DNA of 64,000 bases from contig NZ_AUMS01000012.1 of NCBI RefSeq assembly GCF_000430805.1, forward strand, positions 1 through 64,000. Reading direction: 5' to 3'. This document shows positions 52,025-61,562 of this stretch, in pieces. This stretch comes from Chitinilyticum aquatile DSM 21506. GTDB lineage: Bacteria > Pseudomonadota > Gammaproteobacteria > Burkholderiales > Chitinibacteraceae. Each line of letters opens with the position of its first letter. Position 1 is the stretch's first letter. A model generated the notes under the pieces. It ran no database searches. It saw nothing but the letters and a program-made list of their open reading frames with translations, and was not told the origin of the DNA. The translations under genes were made by a program, and so were the position numbers.

Positions 52025-52636
52025 ATGAATATCCAGACCCTGATCGAACAGCGCATTTCCTGCAATTACTTCGCGGCCGGGCAAGCCCTGTCTGATGCGC
52101 AGGTGGCCGAGCTGATTCGCCTCGCCACGCTGGCGCCCAGCGCCTACAACAGCCAGAACTGGCGCTTTGTCGCCGTGCGCAGCGCGGCAGCCAAGGCGCG
52201 GCTGTTGCAGCATGCCTACGGGCAGGAGAAAGTGCAGCAGGCGGCGGTGACCTTCATCGTCTGCGGGAGACTTGCTCCGCACACCGATCTGCACGCCACG
52301 CTGCAGGCGACGGTGGATGCCGGCATTTTCGACGCCGGCCTGCAGGCAACGCTGGTGCATTACGCGACTGAGGGCTATGGCAACAATCCGCAGCTGCAGC
52401 GCGACGAAGCCATCCGTTCCGCATCACTGGCGGCGATGACGCTGATGCTGGCGGCCGAAGGCATGGGGCTGGCCAGCTGTCCGATGATCGGCTTCGATGA
52501 GGCGGCGGTGGCACAGGAATTCGGCCTGGGGGCCGACGACATTCCGGTGATGCTGCTGCCGGTCGGTGTGGCCGCGTCCGGCAACTGGCCGCAAAAACCG
52601 CGCAAGCCGGTGGCAGCCGTGCTGGAAATGGTGTGA
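52025..52636 (+). CDS. Nitroreductase-family flavoprotein
   Basis: 203 residues from the ATG at 52025 (GGAG upstream). FMN-dependent: N-terminal QRISCNYF (FMN phosphate), LATLAPSAYNSQNWRFVAV, C-terminal GMGLASCPMIGFDEAAVAQEFG and PVMLLPVGVAA. Reduces nitroaromatics or quinones with NAD(P)H; the natural substrate is unknown. A LysR gene divergent from a nitroreductase is a common regulator-target pair. Confidence 0.9.
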   Translation: MNIQTLIEQRISCNYFAAGQALSDAQVAELIRLATLAPSAYNSQNWRFVAVRSAAAKARLLQHAYGQEKVQQAAVTFIVCGRLAPHTDLHATLQATVDAGIFDAGLQATLVHYATEGYGNNPQLQRDEAIRSASLAAMTLMLAAEGMGLASCPMIGFDEAAVAQEFGLGADDIPVMLLPVGVAASGNWPQKPRKPVAAVLEMV

Positions 52637-52708
52637 CGCGGCACGCTGATGCCAGGCGGAAGCCGTAGCGGCGCAGCGGCAGGAACACGGGCAGGAGCAG
52701 GCGGCCGC

Positions 52709-53554
52709 TTACTGGCTGTGGTGCTCCAGCACGAATATCGCGCCGGCATCTTCACCCAGCAGCTCGACCAGTTCGGGCATCAGCTTCTCCAGCGTGGCGG
52801 CGAGTGTCCACGGCGGGTTGACGATGAACATGCCGCTGCCGTGCATGCCGAAGCCGTCGCGCGCGGGCGTGCGCACCTGCAGTTCGGCGCGCAGCCAGCC
52901 GTGTGCTGGGAGTTTTTTCAGCTTCTCCGGCATTTCGCGGGTGTCCGCGCGGCCGAGCAGCGGATACCACACGGCATAGGTGCCGGTGGCAAAACGCCGC
53001 AGTGCTTCTTCCAGCGCAGCGGGCACGCGCTGGTAGTCATCCTTGACTTCATACGGCGGGTCGATCAGCGTCAGCGCGCGGCGCGGTTGTGGCGGCAAAA
53101 CGCTTTTGAGCGCATTGAAGCCGTCGGTTTTGGTGAGCTGAGCGCGGCGACCGACGTGCTCGAAATTGCCCGCCAGCAAGTCAAAATCGCTCGGATGCAG
53201 CTCGAAGAGCTTGAGCCGGTCATCCGCACGCGCGCATTGCAGCGCGAACCACGGCGAGCCCGGATAGTGACGCAGCTCGCCACCGGGATTGATGGCCTTG
53301 ACTGCGGCCACATAGCGCTTGAGTGGCTCGGACAGATTGCCTGCATGCCACAGCTTGCCGATGCCGGTATTGAATTCGGCATTTTTCGCGGCAAAGCCCT
53401 CGGTCAGCGCATACAGCCCCGCGCCGGCGTGGCTGTCGATATACCACCAGGCCTTGTCTTTCTGGTTCAGGTAGTCGAGCAGCAGCAATTCGATGCAGTG
53501 CTTGAGGACATCGGCGTGGTTGCCGGCGTGAAAGGCGTGGCGGTAGCTGAGCAT
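52709..53554 (-). CDS. rlmJ: 23S rRNA A2030 N6-methyltransferase RlmJ
   Basis: 281 residues. Opens MLSYRHAFHAGNHADVLKH, characteristic of RlmJ. SAM-binding YIDSHAGAGLYAL and catalytic motif IV DPPYE at LIDPPYEVKDDYQ. The end carries GSGMFIVNPPWTL. Modifies A2030 in domain V of 23S rRNA. Convergent gap of 72 bp with the nitroreductase gene. Confidence 0.95.
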   Translation of the reverse strand: MLSYRHAFHAGNHADVLKHCIELLLLDYLNQKDKAWWYIDSHAGAGLYALTEGFAAKNAEFNTGIGKLWHAGNLSEPLKRYVAAVKAINPGGELRHYPGSPWFALQCARADDRLKLFELHPSDFDLLAGNFEHVGRRAQLTKTDGFNALKSVLPPQPRRALTLIDPPYEVKDDYQRVPAALEEALRRFATGTYAVWYPLLGRADTREMPEKLKKLPAHGWLRAELQVRTPARDGFGMHGSGMFIVNPPWTLAATLEKLMPELVELLGEDAGAIFVLEHHSQ

Positions 53555-53693
53555 GGTGAAACGGTCGCAGGCAAAACGGGCATTCTACCGAAACTGTTGC
53601 CGCACCGTGACAGATGCGACACGCGGAAGCCCTGTTATGCCGCTGCAACCTTGCCGTCATATAATCGCCGCACCTTTTTCACGGATATGGCAG

Positions 53694-54413
53694 ATGGCAG
53701 TTCAACGAGGCGGGGAGCTGGCAGTATGGCGGCGCATTGCCGCAACGCTGGCGGCGGAAATCAGCGGCAAGCAGCTGCATGGGCGCTTGCCGGTGGAAAC
53801 CGAGCTGGCCGCGCGCTTTGCTGTCAACCGCCACACCGTACGCCGGGCGCTGCAGGAACTGGAAAGCCAGGGGCTGGTGCGCATCGAGCAGGGCCGTGGC
53901 ACCTTCGTGCAGGAAGACCTGATCGCCTATCGCATGGGCCGGCGCGAGCGCTTCTCGCACAGCCTGGATGCCCAGCATCTCACCGGGATGATCGAGCTGC
54001 TGTCCGTGGCCGAGCAGCCTGCCAGCGATGAAGTCGCCGCGATGCTGGGCCTGAATGCGGGCAGGGCCGTGCTGCGGCTGGATCTGCTCGACAAGGTGGA
54101 AGGGCAGGTGATCAGCGTCTGCACCGAATATCTGCCGCTGCCGCGCTGCGCCGGTGTGCCCGAGGCGCTGCGCCAGTGCGGTTCGATGGTCGGAGCACTG
54201 CAGGCGGTGGGGATTGCAGGAATCAGCCGCAAGCTTTCGCGCATTACCGCCCGCATGCCGCGCCCCGAGGTGGCCGCCCGGCTGGCTCAGCCGAAAAGCC
54301 AGCCGGTGCTCTACGTCGAGAGCGTGTACCAGGATGCGGCGGGCCAGCCGGTGGAGTACGGCATCACCCGTTTTGCGGGCAATGCCGTGCAGCTGACCAT
54401 CGAGCCGGAATAA
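53694..54413 (+). CDS. phnF: GntR-family regulator, PhnF-like
   Basis: 239 residues from the ATG at 53694; the frame open to 53553 has no family sequence. N-terminal winged HTH: GRLPVETELAARFAVNRHTV, RRALQELESQGLVR, EQGRGTF. C-terminal UTRA ligand domain ending EYGITRFAGNAVQLTIE. Matches the PhnF branch (phosphonate metabolism regulator) in length and motifs. No phn genes adjoin it; the nearest, phnX, is 8.6 kb away, so the regulated genes are not certain. Confidence 0.82.
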   Translation: MAVQRGGELAVWRRIAATLAAEISGKQLHGRLPVETELAARFAVNRHTVRRALQELESQGLVRIEQGRGTFVQEDLIAYRMGRRERFSHSLDAQHLTGMIELLSVAEQPASDEVAAMLGLNAGRAVLRLDLLDKVEGQVISVCTEYLPLPRCAGVPEALRQCGSMVGALQAVGIAGISRKLSRITARMPRPEVAARLAQPKSQPVLYVESVYQDAAGQPVEYGITRFAGNAVQLTIEPE

Positions 54414-54418
54414 GCCGT

Positions 54419-57226
54419 TCAGCTCGCGTCGCCAACCCACAGGCTGGCAAAATCGACCGGTACATCGGTATTGCAGCCAAAAAGAGCAATAAAGGCTGAT
54501 TCGGGCTGCAGCCAGCGTGCTGCTGCCTGATCCAGCGCCGCCTTGCCCAGAATCTGTTCCGGATGGGGTGCAAGGCTGGTATCGTCCTTGCCATATTGCC
54601 AATGGAAAGACAACGCGCGGGCGTACTCCAGCGGTTTGCTACCCCGTTCTGCGATCATTTTCTGGCTGAGCTGCAGGCTGGCTTCCGCTTCGGCAGCGGT
54701 GACCCCTTCGGTGCGCAGCTGGGTCAATGTCTGGGCGGTCTTGCGCGTCATCATCGGGCACTGGTCAGGCGGGCCGTTGTAGGAAAACATCAGCGCCGCA
54801 CCCTGGCCATTGCCCAGGTCGTAGCCGCTATCCACGTAGTAGCTCTGGCCGTTGTCGAAGCGCAGCACTTTCAGCAGGCGCTCGCGCACGATCCCAGCCA
54901 GTGCTTCCAGCAGATAGGCATCGCTGGAATCGACGGACTGCGGAGTCACGATGCGCCAGTTCACATTGGCTTCTGCACCGCGAGAGAACAGCAGCCTCTC
55001 CGTGGCGTCGGTATTCAGCGGCATCGGCTTGACGGCCTGTAGTTCCGGACGTTGTGCCTGCAGCTTGAGACTGCCCAGATAGCGCTCGACCAGTGGCCGG
55101 ATGGCTTGCGGATCCGCCACGCCGGTCAGCACCAGCCGCAGCCGCGACGGATCGCCGAACAGCGCCAGCTGGGCCTGCTGTACCTCCCCCATCCACAGGG
55201 TGTTTTCTTCGCCGCGCAGGCAACGCCACGGCCAGATTGGCTGCGACAGTGACGCCAGCCTTGCGCCTAGTCCGGCACTGCCGCAATCGTATTGCCCTAG
55301 TGCCGCGATCGGCTTGGCAAAGGGCGTCCAGTCCTGAGCCAGGGGTTGCAGATACAGATAGAGTGCCTGCAGCGCGATTTCCAGATCGACCGGGTTGCTG
55401 CGGCCGAAAAAGCCCGAACTGTCCACCCAGACGTTGAACTGCAGTTGCACGTCGTGCCCCGTGAGCGCTTCGCGGTACTGATTCGCCGGCATGGCGCCGG
55501 GCGCGTTCTGCCAGTGGTACTGTGCCAGCGCCATTCCAGGAACACGCAGGCGCTCCGGCAATGCCAGCAGGCTGCCCGGTTCCCGCAGCGCAATGCCGAT
55601 GTCTTCGTCGGGTTTGACGGGTTTTTGCCAGAGCACCTGCACGCCGTTGTCCAGCGTCCAGATGCCACCATTGGGGGCGTCGCGACTGGTCACGATGCGG
55701 CCGGGCTCGGGCAGGGCTGCCAGCAGGGAACTTGATTTAGCCTCAAACTGCTGCTGATCTAGTTTGGACTCCTTGACTGTCTTCCTGATGCGCCGGATGT
55801 CGTTGTCGTTTATGTAGCCGAAGCTGGCTGTGCCTTTGCTGTCCACTTCAACCAGCTGCCCGGGCGTCGCCATCAGCTCATCCAGCGCCTGCTGCAGGCT
55901 GGCGGGGGTCAGCTTGGGTTTGTTTTCTTCCCAGTGAGCCAGCCATTGCTGCGGAGTCCATCGCATCCCGCCCAGCATGGCCTCGTTGACCAGGATGTTG
56001 GCCCATTCTTCCCTGCCTTGCGGTTTGCGGGTGGCCGCCTGCAGATTGGCCGTCATGATGCGCAGCTGTTCGTCGACTTCGGACTGGGTAAAGCCGAAAC
56101 GGCGCGCGCGCTCGGCCTCGGTCAGGATGGCCTCAAGGGCTTGTTCGGGCAGCCGGGGCTTGGGGGCAGCTGACAGCGTCCAGCGCTGAATGGGCCGCGC
56201 CATATCATCACGCCAGCTGAAAACCTGCTCATAGCTGCGCTGCTCGGGATTGGCGGCTTCGAGTCGGCGCTGCACGATGGCGAGTGCAGCTTCGCGCTGG
56301 CCGTCGCGCAGCATGCCGTGTTCGGTCGGAATGCCATCCCAGCGTTCTAGCCAGCTCCAGCCGACCGAGCGGACATTCAGGCGGCTGATCTCGCGGTAGT
56401 TGGCAAACAGCCCCAGTTCCTGCAGGTCGCGCAAGGCGGGGCGTGCCGGTGCGGCCGGGCCGGCAGGAATTGCCGCAAACAGCGCACCGATCTGCTGGCT
56501 GAGCTGCTCGGGGTCTACGTCGCCGACAACGATCACCGTCATGCGCGGGGCAATGTAGTTGCGCCGGTAGAAGGTTTCGATATCTTCGGCCTTCGCCGTT
56601 TGGAGAATGCCGATCTGGCCAAGCGGATTGTGTTCGCTCATCACCCGGTCGGCAAACAGGGTATCCAGATAAGTATCCCAGTACTGAATGCCTTGCTGCC
56701 GCATGCGCCATTCATCGATCACGATCTTGCGCTCGGCATCGACGCCAGCCTGGGTAATGCCGATGCCCCCAGCCCAGTCGGCCAGCAGCAACAGCGAGCG
56801 ATCCAGATCAGCCGTTCTGGCGCGGAAGTGATACAGCGTTTCGAACTGCGAGGTGAAGGCATTGCTGTCCTGACCCCAGCGCATGCCCTGATTGTTCAGG
56901 TAGTCGATGACTTGACCATCCGGAAAGTGCCGGGTGTTGCGAAACGCCATGTGTTCGAGAAAATGCGCCAGCCCGCGCTCGTTCGGTAGTTCGTCGAGCG
57001 AGCCGGCTTTGACGAGCAGACGGAATTCGGTAATGCCGGGGTCCGCCTCAACACGCTTGATGACGTAATGCAGACCATTGGCCAGCGTGCCTTCGCGCAG
57101 GCTCTGGTCCGCAGACGTGGCGCTGGCATGGCTGCTGGCCAGCAGCAGGCCGAGCGCCAGCAGCGCGCAGTGAAATGCGTTCCCAAGCCGCCATGCGGCA
57201 GTGTGTTTGCCTAATAATTCGGCCAT
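54419..57226 (-). CDS. Periplasmic M16-family zinc protease
   Basis: 935 residues with a signal peptide ending SHASATSA. Two pitrilysin half-modules: the first holds the inverted zinc motif HFLEH (His88, Glu91, His92) in ERGLAHFLEHMAFRNTRHFP and the third ligand Glu in the KIVIDEWRM region; the second (from about 480) lacks it, as expected. PqqL-like size and arrangement. Converges with phnF (5 bp apart) and diverges from the nhaR-like gene, so the latter may control it. Confidence 0.9.
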   Translation of the reverse strand: MAELLGKHTAAWRLGNAFHCALLALGLLLASSHASATSADQSLREGTLANGLHYVIKRVEADPGITEFRLLVKAGSLDELPNERGLAHFLEHMAFRNTRHFPDGQVIDYLNNQGMRWGQDSNAFTSQFETLYHFRARTADLDRSLLLLADWAGGIGITQAGVDAERKIVIDEWRMRQQGIQYWDTYLDTLFADRVMSEHNPLGQIGILQTAKAEDIETFYRRNYIAPRMTVIVVGDVDPEQLSQQIGALFAAIPAGPAAPARPALRDLQELGLFANYREISRLNVRSVGWSWLERWDGIPTEHGMLRDGQREAALAIVQRRLEAANPEQRSYEQVFSWRDDMARPIQRWTLSAAPKPRLPEQALEAILTEAERARRFGFTQSEVDEQLRIMTANLQAATRKPQGREEWANILVNEAMLGGMRWTPQQWLAHWEENKPKLTPASLQQALDELMATPGQLVEVDSKGTASFGYINDNDIRRIRKTVKESKLDQQQFEAKSSSLLAALPEPGRIVTSRDAPNGGIWTLDNGVQVLWQKPVKPDEDIGIALREPGSLLALPERLRVPGMALAQYHWQNAPGAMPANQYREALTGHDVQLQFNVWVDSSGFFGRSNPVDLEIALQALYLYLQPLAQDWTPFAKPIAALGQYDCGSAGLGARLASLSQPIWPWRCLRGEENTLWMGEVQQAQLALFGDPSRLRLVLTGVADPQAIRPLVERYLGSLKLQAQRPELQAVKPMPLNTDATERLLFSRGAEANVNWRIVTPQSVDSSDAYLLEALAGIVRERLLKVLRFDNGQSYYVDSGYDLGNGQGAALMFSYNGPPDQCPMMTRKTAQTLTQLRTEGVTAAEAEASLQLSQKMIAERGSKPLEYARALSFHWQYGKDDTSLAPHPEQILGKAALDQAAARWLQPESAFIALFGCNTDVPVDFASLWVGDAS

Positions 57227-57339
57227 GTATGTTTCCTCAATGCAAAGGATGTGTAACAGGAGTCATGCTAGCCGAGCTTTACAGCAGCAAACATAAAGCT
57301 TACTGTGATTGACTATCAGATTTTCTGGAATGGTCGGCG

Positions 57340-58212
57340 ATGAATTACCGGCATCTGCATTATTTCTGGATGGTCGCAATGGAAGGGGGCATCAGTGCCG
57401 CTGCGCGCAAGCTGGGCATGACACCGCAGGCCATCAGCAGCCAGATCAGTACGCTGGAACAGCAGGTGGGGCAGGTGCTGTTTACACAGGTTGGGCGCAA
57501 GCTGGAGCTGACCGAGGCAGGACGCACCGCGCTGCATTATGCCGAGCGGATTTTCCAGCTGGGCGAGGAATTGGAGCATGCGCTGGAGCAGGGTGGTGCC
57601 AGCCGCTCGCGTCTGAATGTGGGGGTGTCGGACGCAATCCCGAAAACGATTGCCCAGCAGCTGCTGGCACCGCTGGGCGCCGCCACAACCCGCCTGGTGT
57701 GTATCGATGGTGACCGTGACGAGCTGATTGCCCGGCTGGCGCTGCACCAGCTCGATCTGGTGCTGTGCGACCGCGCCGGCAGCACTACCGAAGCCTTGAA
57801 ACTGCAGAGCAAGCTGCTGGTGTTCGCACCGATCATGCTGCTGGGCACTGCCGAGCTGGTAGCGCAGTATCGAGACGGTTTCCCATTCAATCTGTCCGGC
57901 GCGCCCTTGCTGCTGCCCACGCGCAATGCAGCGCTGCGCGCGCAGATTGATGTCTGGCTGGCGGAAAACCGCATCGTCCCCGATATCGTCGGCGAGTTCT
58001 CCGATAGCGCGCTGATGGCTGCGTTTGCCCAGCGTGGTGCCGGTTTTTTCCCCAGCCCCGTACTCGCCGAGGGGGCAGCCACGACGGCCGGGCTGCAGAC
58101 GCTAGGCCATCTGCCCGGCGTGATCGGCCACTATCACGTCATTTTCAGCGCCCGCAAGATCATGCATCCCGCGCTGGCGCAGTTGCTGGAACTGGAATCG
58201 CAGGCCGCATGA
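57340..58212 (+). CDS. nhaR: NhaR-type LysR-family regulator
   Basis: 290 residues. N-terminal MNYRHLHYFWMVAMEGGISA and ARKLGMTPQAISSQISTLEQ are the NhaR hallmark. Effector domain: LNVGVSDAIPKTIAQQLL, LDLVLCDRAG, PTRNAALRAQIDVWL. NhaR controls Na+/H+ antiporter genes in E. coli; no nhaA lies in the window, and here the divergent neighbour is the M16 protease. Confidence 0.88.
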   Translation: MNYRHLHYFWMVAMEGGISAAARKLGMTPQAISSQISTLEQQVGQVLFTQVGRKLELTEAGRTALHYAERIFQLGEELEHALEQGGASRSRLNVGVSDAIPKTIAQQLLAPLGAATTRLVCIDGDRDELIARLALHQLDLVLCDRAGSTTEALKLQSKLLVFAPIMLLGTAELVAQYRDGFPFNLSGAPLLLPTRNAALRAQIDVWLAENRIVPDIVGEFSDSALMAAFAQRGAGFFPSPVLAEGAATTAGLQTLGHLPGVIGHYHVIFSARKIMHPALAQLLELESQAA

Positions 58213-58285
58213 GTGCTTGCCAGGCAGATTCCCGAGGCACTTGCCTCGCGGCCTCGTGCCGTTGTCCATCTATGCATACATTGCA

Positions 58286-58334
58286 TGGTATGGGTTTGAA
58301 GCCATTTGATATCAATGGATTTGGGTGTATACGC
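58286..58334. repeat. 49-bp palindromic repeat, copy 16 (intergenic)
   Basis: TGGTAT and ATACGC ends, 49 bp. Strong inner palindrome CCATTTGATATCAATGG. It lies in the nhaR-usp gap; nothing else is seen in 58213-58467. Confidence 0.78.
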
Positions 58335-58467
58335 TGATATTTAGTGGCGCTGGCTCAGCCTGTCAGGCACTGTACCGGGAATTTGTGGCTACCCTGACGC
58401 GATGGCGGGACGCATAATGAGTTCACGGGGCAGAGCCTTGCTGCCCCGCCGGATGTGGAGGTCTCCT

Positions 58468-58890
58468 GTGCCCACCTTGCTGATTCCCGTGGATGGCTCT
58501 GCCCAGTCGCTGCGCGCCGTGCAGGCTGCGCTGCTGCTGCGCGAGCAGGAAGGCTGCGATGCGCTTCTTCTGCTCAATGTGCAGCTGCCGCTGCTTGGCC
58601 GCACGCGCGGTTTTTTCACCGATGCCGATCTGGATATTCTCTACAGTGCAGAGGCCGAGCGCATTTTCGCGCCGGCGCGCGCGCTGCTGGCCGGAGCGGG
58701 CGTGTCACACGATGAGCGCCGGGCGATCGGCCAGGCTGCCGAGATGATCGTGCGCGTGGGGCGGCAGGAAAACGCCGCCCACATCGTGATGGGAACCCGC
58801 GGCCATGGCGCAGCGGCCGCGCTGCTGCTGGGCTCGGTGGCCAGCCGGGTGGTCAGCCTGGCCGACGTGCCCGTGACGCTGGTGAATTGA
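58468..58890 (+). CDS. Universal stress protein 1
   Basis: 140 residues from a GTG at 58468 with GGAGG seven bases upstream; an ATG-rich longer frame to 58402 has no family sequence. UspA fold: TLLIPVDGSAQSLRAV start and the ATP-binding MGTRGHGAAAALLLGSVASRVV end (G-2X-G-9X-G-S). Dimeric cytoplasmic stress protein. Ten bases separate it from a second usp gene. Confidence 0.9.
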   Translation: MPTLLIPVDGSAQSLRAVQAALLLREQEGCDALLLLNVQLPLLGRTRGFFTDADLDILYSAEAERIFAPARALLAGAGVSHDERRAIGQAAEMIVRVGRQENAAHIVMGTRGHGAAAALLLGSVASRVVSLADVPVTLVN

Positions 58891-58900
58891 GGAAAACGCC

Positions 58901-59326
58901 ATGGCAACACTGCTGGTTCCGCTGGATGATTCGCCCAGTTCCCTGCGCGCACTGGCGCACGCCGAAGCGCTGGCCGTGCGCAACACGCTGCATCTGCGCC
59001 TGCTTAGCGCGCAGCAGCCCAGCCTCTACGCCTCGCTGCTCGAAGGCGTGACGCATAGCGTGCCGATGGTGCAATCACTGCGCGAGCACGGCGAAGAACT
59101 GCTTGCGCCGCATCTGGCCCGCCTGCGTGCGGCCGGGCTGGTCGTGAGCCACGCCGTGGTGCTCGACAAGCCGGCACAGGCAATCTGTGAAGAGGCGCGG
59201 CATCACGGCTGCGTGCGCATCATCATGGGTACGCGCGGCAACGACAGCGTCGCGCGCGTCGTGTTCGGTTCGGTGGCCTATCAGGTGGCTGCGCAATCGC
59301 CTGTGCCGGTGACGCTGATCAAATAA
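58901..59326 (+). CDS. Universal stress protein 2
   Basis: 141 residues (GAGGAAAA before the ATG). ATLLVPLDDSPSSLRALAHA start and IMGTRGNDSVARVVFGSVAYQVA with the ATP-loop pattern, though the second Gly is Asn-Asp. A tandem paralogue of the previous gene, diverged to roughly a third identity by eye. The following 59327-59471 has no gene with a start codon. Confidence 0.9.
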   Translation: MATLLVPLDDSPSSLRALAHAEALAVRNTLHLRLLSAQQPSLYASLLEGVTHSVPMVQSLREHGEELLAPHLARLRAAGLVVSHAVVLDKPAQAICEEARHHGCVRIIMGTRGNDSVARVVFGSVAYQVAAQSPVPVTLIK

Positions 59327-59471
59327 GCGCAAATCCCGACTTGAGGCGTGACAGATGCTGCGCGATGGCGGGCAGGACTTCAAGCTGGCCGAAGTGCAGC
59401 ACGAAGCTGGCATGCAGGCTTGCCAATGCAGCAACTCGTCCAGGCTCTGGCGGTTAGCGCATTGCCTGGCG

Positions 59472-60083
59472 CTAGCCCGCCGCCGGTGACGTGAAGGCCT
59501 GCCGCGCCGCCGCCACCCGCACACGGATCACGCAGTCTGCGGCATGATCGTTGACCAGCCCCATCGCCTGCATCAGTGCGTACATCGTCGTGGGACCTAC
59601 AAATTTCCAGCCGCGTTTTTTCAGGGCCTTGGATAGCGCCAGCGATTCGGGCGTTTGGGCCGCAACTTGCGGGCCGGGATCCATCTGCGGCTCGAAACGC
59701 CAGAAAAACGCCGCCAGCGAACCGGCCTCGTCGATCAGCTCCAGCGCGCGCTGGGCATTGTTGATCGTCGCCGCGATCTTGCCGCGATGGCGTACGATGC
59801 CGGCATCGGCCAGCAGCCGCGCCACATCGGCGTCCGTGTAGGTCGCCACAATGCGGAAATCGAAACCGTCGAAGGCGCGGCGGAAATTTTCGCGCTTTCT
59901 GAGAATGGTGAGCCAGCTCAGGCCCGACTGGAAACCCTCCAGGCACAGCTTCTCGAACAGCCGCACGTCGTCCGCCACCGGATAGCCCCATTCATGGTCG
60001 TGGTAGGCGAGGTAATCCGGCGTCGCGCTGCACCAGTGGCAGCGGGGTTGACCATCGGGGGCAAGGTAGAGAGTGTCTTGCAT
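59472..60083 (-). CDS. tag: DNA-3-methyladenine glycosylase I
   Basis: 203 residues. RCHWCSATPDYLAYHDHEWG carries the zinc-ligand Cys and His and the catalytic region; LFEKLCLEGFQSGLSWLTIL, AATINNAQRALEL, and KFVGPTTMYALMQAMGLVNDH with the Tag-specific C-terminal Zn-binding HAADC. Removes 3-methyladenine from DNA. About 15 residues longer than usual at the C-terminus. Confidence 0.95.
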   Translation of the reverse strand: MQDTLYLAPDGQPRCHWCSATPDYLAYHDHEWGYPVADDVRLFEKLCLEGFQSGLSWLTILRKRENFRRAFDGFDFRIVATYTDADVARLLADAGIVRHRGKIAATINNAQRALELIDEAGSLAAFFWRFEPQMDPGPQVAAQTPESLALSKALKKRGWKFVGPTTMYALMQAMGLVNDHAADCVIRVRVAAARQAFTSPAAG

Positions 60084-60183
60084 TCGTCATTTCCCTTTGA
60101 TTGGGGTGAAGCCTGGGGAGCGGGTTTCGGTGTACGCTGCGTTTCATGACTTATCCCCCTTCCAGACTGGAATAAGCAAAACC

Positions 60184-60801
60184 ATGTTCAAGAACATAGC
60201 CGCGCTGGCGGGCCTGCTGGTGAGTCTGTGCGTGCACTTCGCACAGGCCGCACCGGTTCCGGCTGAGGCCAGAAAACAGCTCGCCGCCGTCAGTGCTGCG
60301 GCAGTGCGCAATTATTCGACGCGGGATTTCGGGCGCGATAAATACCCGGGAGCCATCTCGGCCATCGTGCCTGAAGCCTCCGCCCCTGCCAAGCTGGCCG
60401 AGCTGCGCCGCAGGCTGCCGCAAGGGCTGGTTGCCTTCATCGGTACCAGCAACAGCCTGGCCGAGCGGAAAGTAAAGGGGGTGGAGCTGGTTGTCGGGCA
60501 CGGCTCTTCGGCGGTCGACATTCTGGAAATCGCGCAGACGGATGCCGCAAATTACGGCATGTATCCCAAGGACGTGCAGCGCAAGATCGCGGCATGGGAC
60601 AAGCTGTATGGCGTGGATGTCTGGCAGGCGGAAACCGATACGATCCAGCTGAAGTTTCGCAAACTGCCGCCCGACCTGAAGCGCTTTGCGAAAGAGCTGT
60701 ATGAATTCTGTCCGGATGTCGTCGATCAGGGCGTCGGTTCACTGGCGGCGCTTGAGCAGGCGCTTCGCGAGCAGCATGGGGCGTATTTGTGGTGGGACTG
60801 A
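60184..60801 (+). CDS. Secreted DUF4253 protein
   Basis: 205 residues from the ATG at 60184; the signal peptide ends FAQAAPV. The C-terminal half is the DUF4253 pattern: DAANYGMYPKDVQRKIAAWD, LKRFAKELYEFCPDVVDQG and the invariant ending YLWWD. The domain is usually cytoplasmic in other species; here a signal peptide precedes it. The function of the family is unknown. The stop overlaps the next gene. Confidence 0.8.
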   Translation: MFKNIAALAGLLVSLCVHFAQAAPVPAEARKQLAAVSAAAVRNYSTRDFGRDKYPGAISAIVPEASAPAKLAELRRRLPQGLVAFIGTSNSLAERKVKGVELVVGHGSSAVDILEIAQTDAANYGMYPKDVQRKIAAWDKLYGVDVWQAETDTIQLKFRKLPPDLKRFAKELYEFCPDVVDQGVGSLAALEQALREQHGAYLWWD

Positions 60802-61322
60802 CGGTGAAGGATTCGCGAGCCGGGGGGATCGAAATCCGGTCATTGCAGCAGGGCGATGAGCTGTGGCCAGCAGTAGCAGCGTTTGCAGCCGGCTGCAGCT
60901 GGCGGGCAGGGCCGTATCTGGCCGGGCTGATGCGTGATGGCGTCTTTACTGACTGGGAGCGCGTCATCGTGGCGCTGGAGCAGGGCGCTATCGTGGCCTT
61001 CAGCACGGTGACCCGGCGCGATTTTGTACCCGATGTGGACTACACGCCTTATGCCGGCTTTGTCTTCGTGAGCGAGGCCTGCCGGGGGCGGCGCATCAGC
61101 GAACAAATGCTGGCGTTTGCTGCAGAGTATGTGCGCGGCATCGGTTTTGCCCAGCTCTATCTGGTGAGTAGCGAGCAAGGTCTCTACGAGCGTTACGGCT
61201 TCCGGAAAATGGCCGATGTGCAGGACATCTGGGGTGGCGAGCAGCAGATTTTCGTGCGGCCCCTCAACCTGGGGACGGACGAGGACGTCCAGCTTTGCAG
61301 TGCGGGCCGTGACGCGCGCTGA
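60789..61322 (+). CDS. GNAT-family N-acetyltransferase
   Basis: 177 residues from a GTG at 60789, overlapping the DUF4253 gene by 13 bases. Acetyl-CoA site: AGFVFVSEACRGRRISEQML (motif A, R/QxxGxG/A variant RGRRIS) and YLVSSEQGLYERYGFRKM (motif B, with the C-terminal Tyr as likely general acid). The substrate is not predictable. Translational overlap suggests coupling to the DUF4253 protein. Confidence 0.8.
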   Translation: MVGLTVKDSRAGGIEIRSLQQGDELWPAVAAFAAGCSWRAGPYLAGLMRDGVFTDWERVIVALEQGAIVAFSTVTRRDFVPDVDYTPYAGFVFVSEACRGRRISEQMLAFAAEYVRGIGFAQLYLVSSEQGLYERYGFRKMADVQDIWGGEQQIFVRPLNLGTDEDVQLCSAGRDAR

Positions 61323-61415
61323 ACGGTTGGCGGGTATAAGCCGCTGGCTGATCACAGTTCCACGAACCGGGCTTCAGCGCGGCTCCTGATTAAGGTAGTC
61401 CGTTCTGCATCTCGC

Positions 61416-61488
61416 ATACCGGCGAACGCCGGTATCCAGAGCGCTGCTTGAACAGGCATTTCAGCTAGATTCCCGCTTTCGCGGGAGT
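61416..61488. repeat. dRS3/NIME-like composite repeat, copy 2
   Basis: ATACCGGCG/CGCCGGTAT palindrome (61416-61435) and ATTCCCGCTTTCGCGGGAGT (61469-61488, one mismatch from dRS3 ATTCCC-N8-GGGAAT) bracket 33 bp. Confidence 0.7.
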
Positions 61489-61562
61489 GGCAAATTGCAC
61501 TTGGCTGCGGTAGCTACCTGATCAGGTCGCGGTCTGGCCTGTACCTGATCCAATCAATGCAT

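Noticed and set aside
59327-59471. Minus-strand frame after tag as a small gene
   Set aside because: A protein-like stretch of about 35 codons, but without a start codon or recognisable family.
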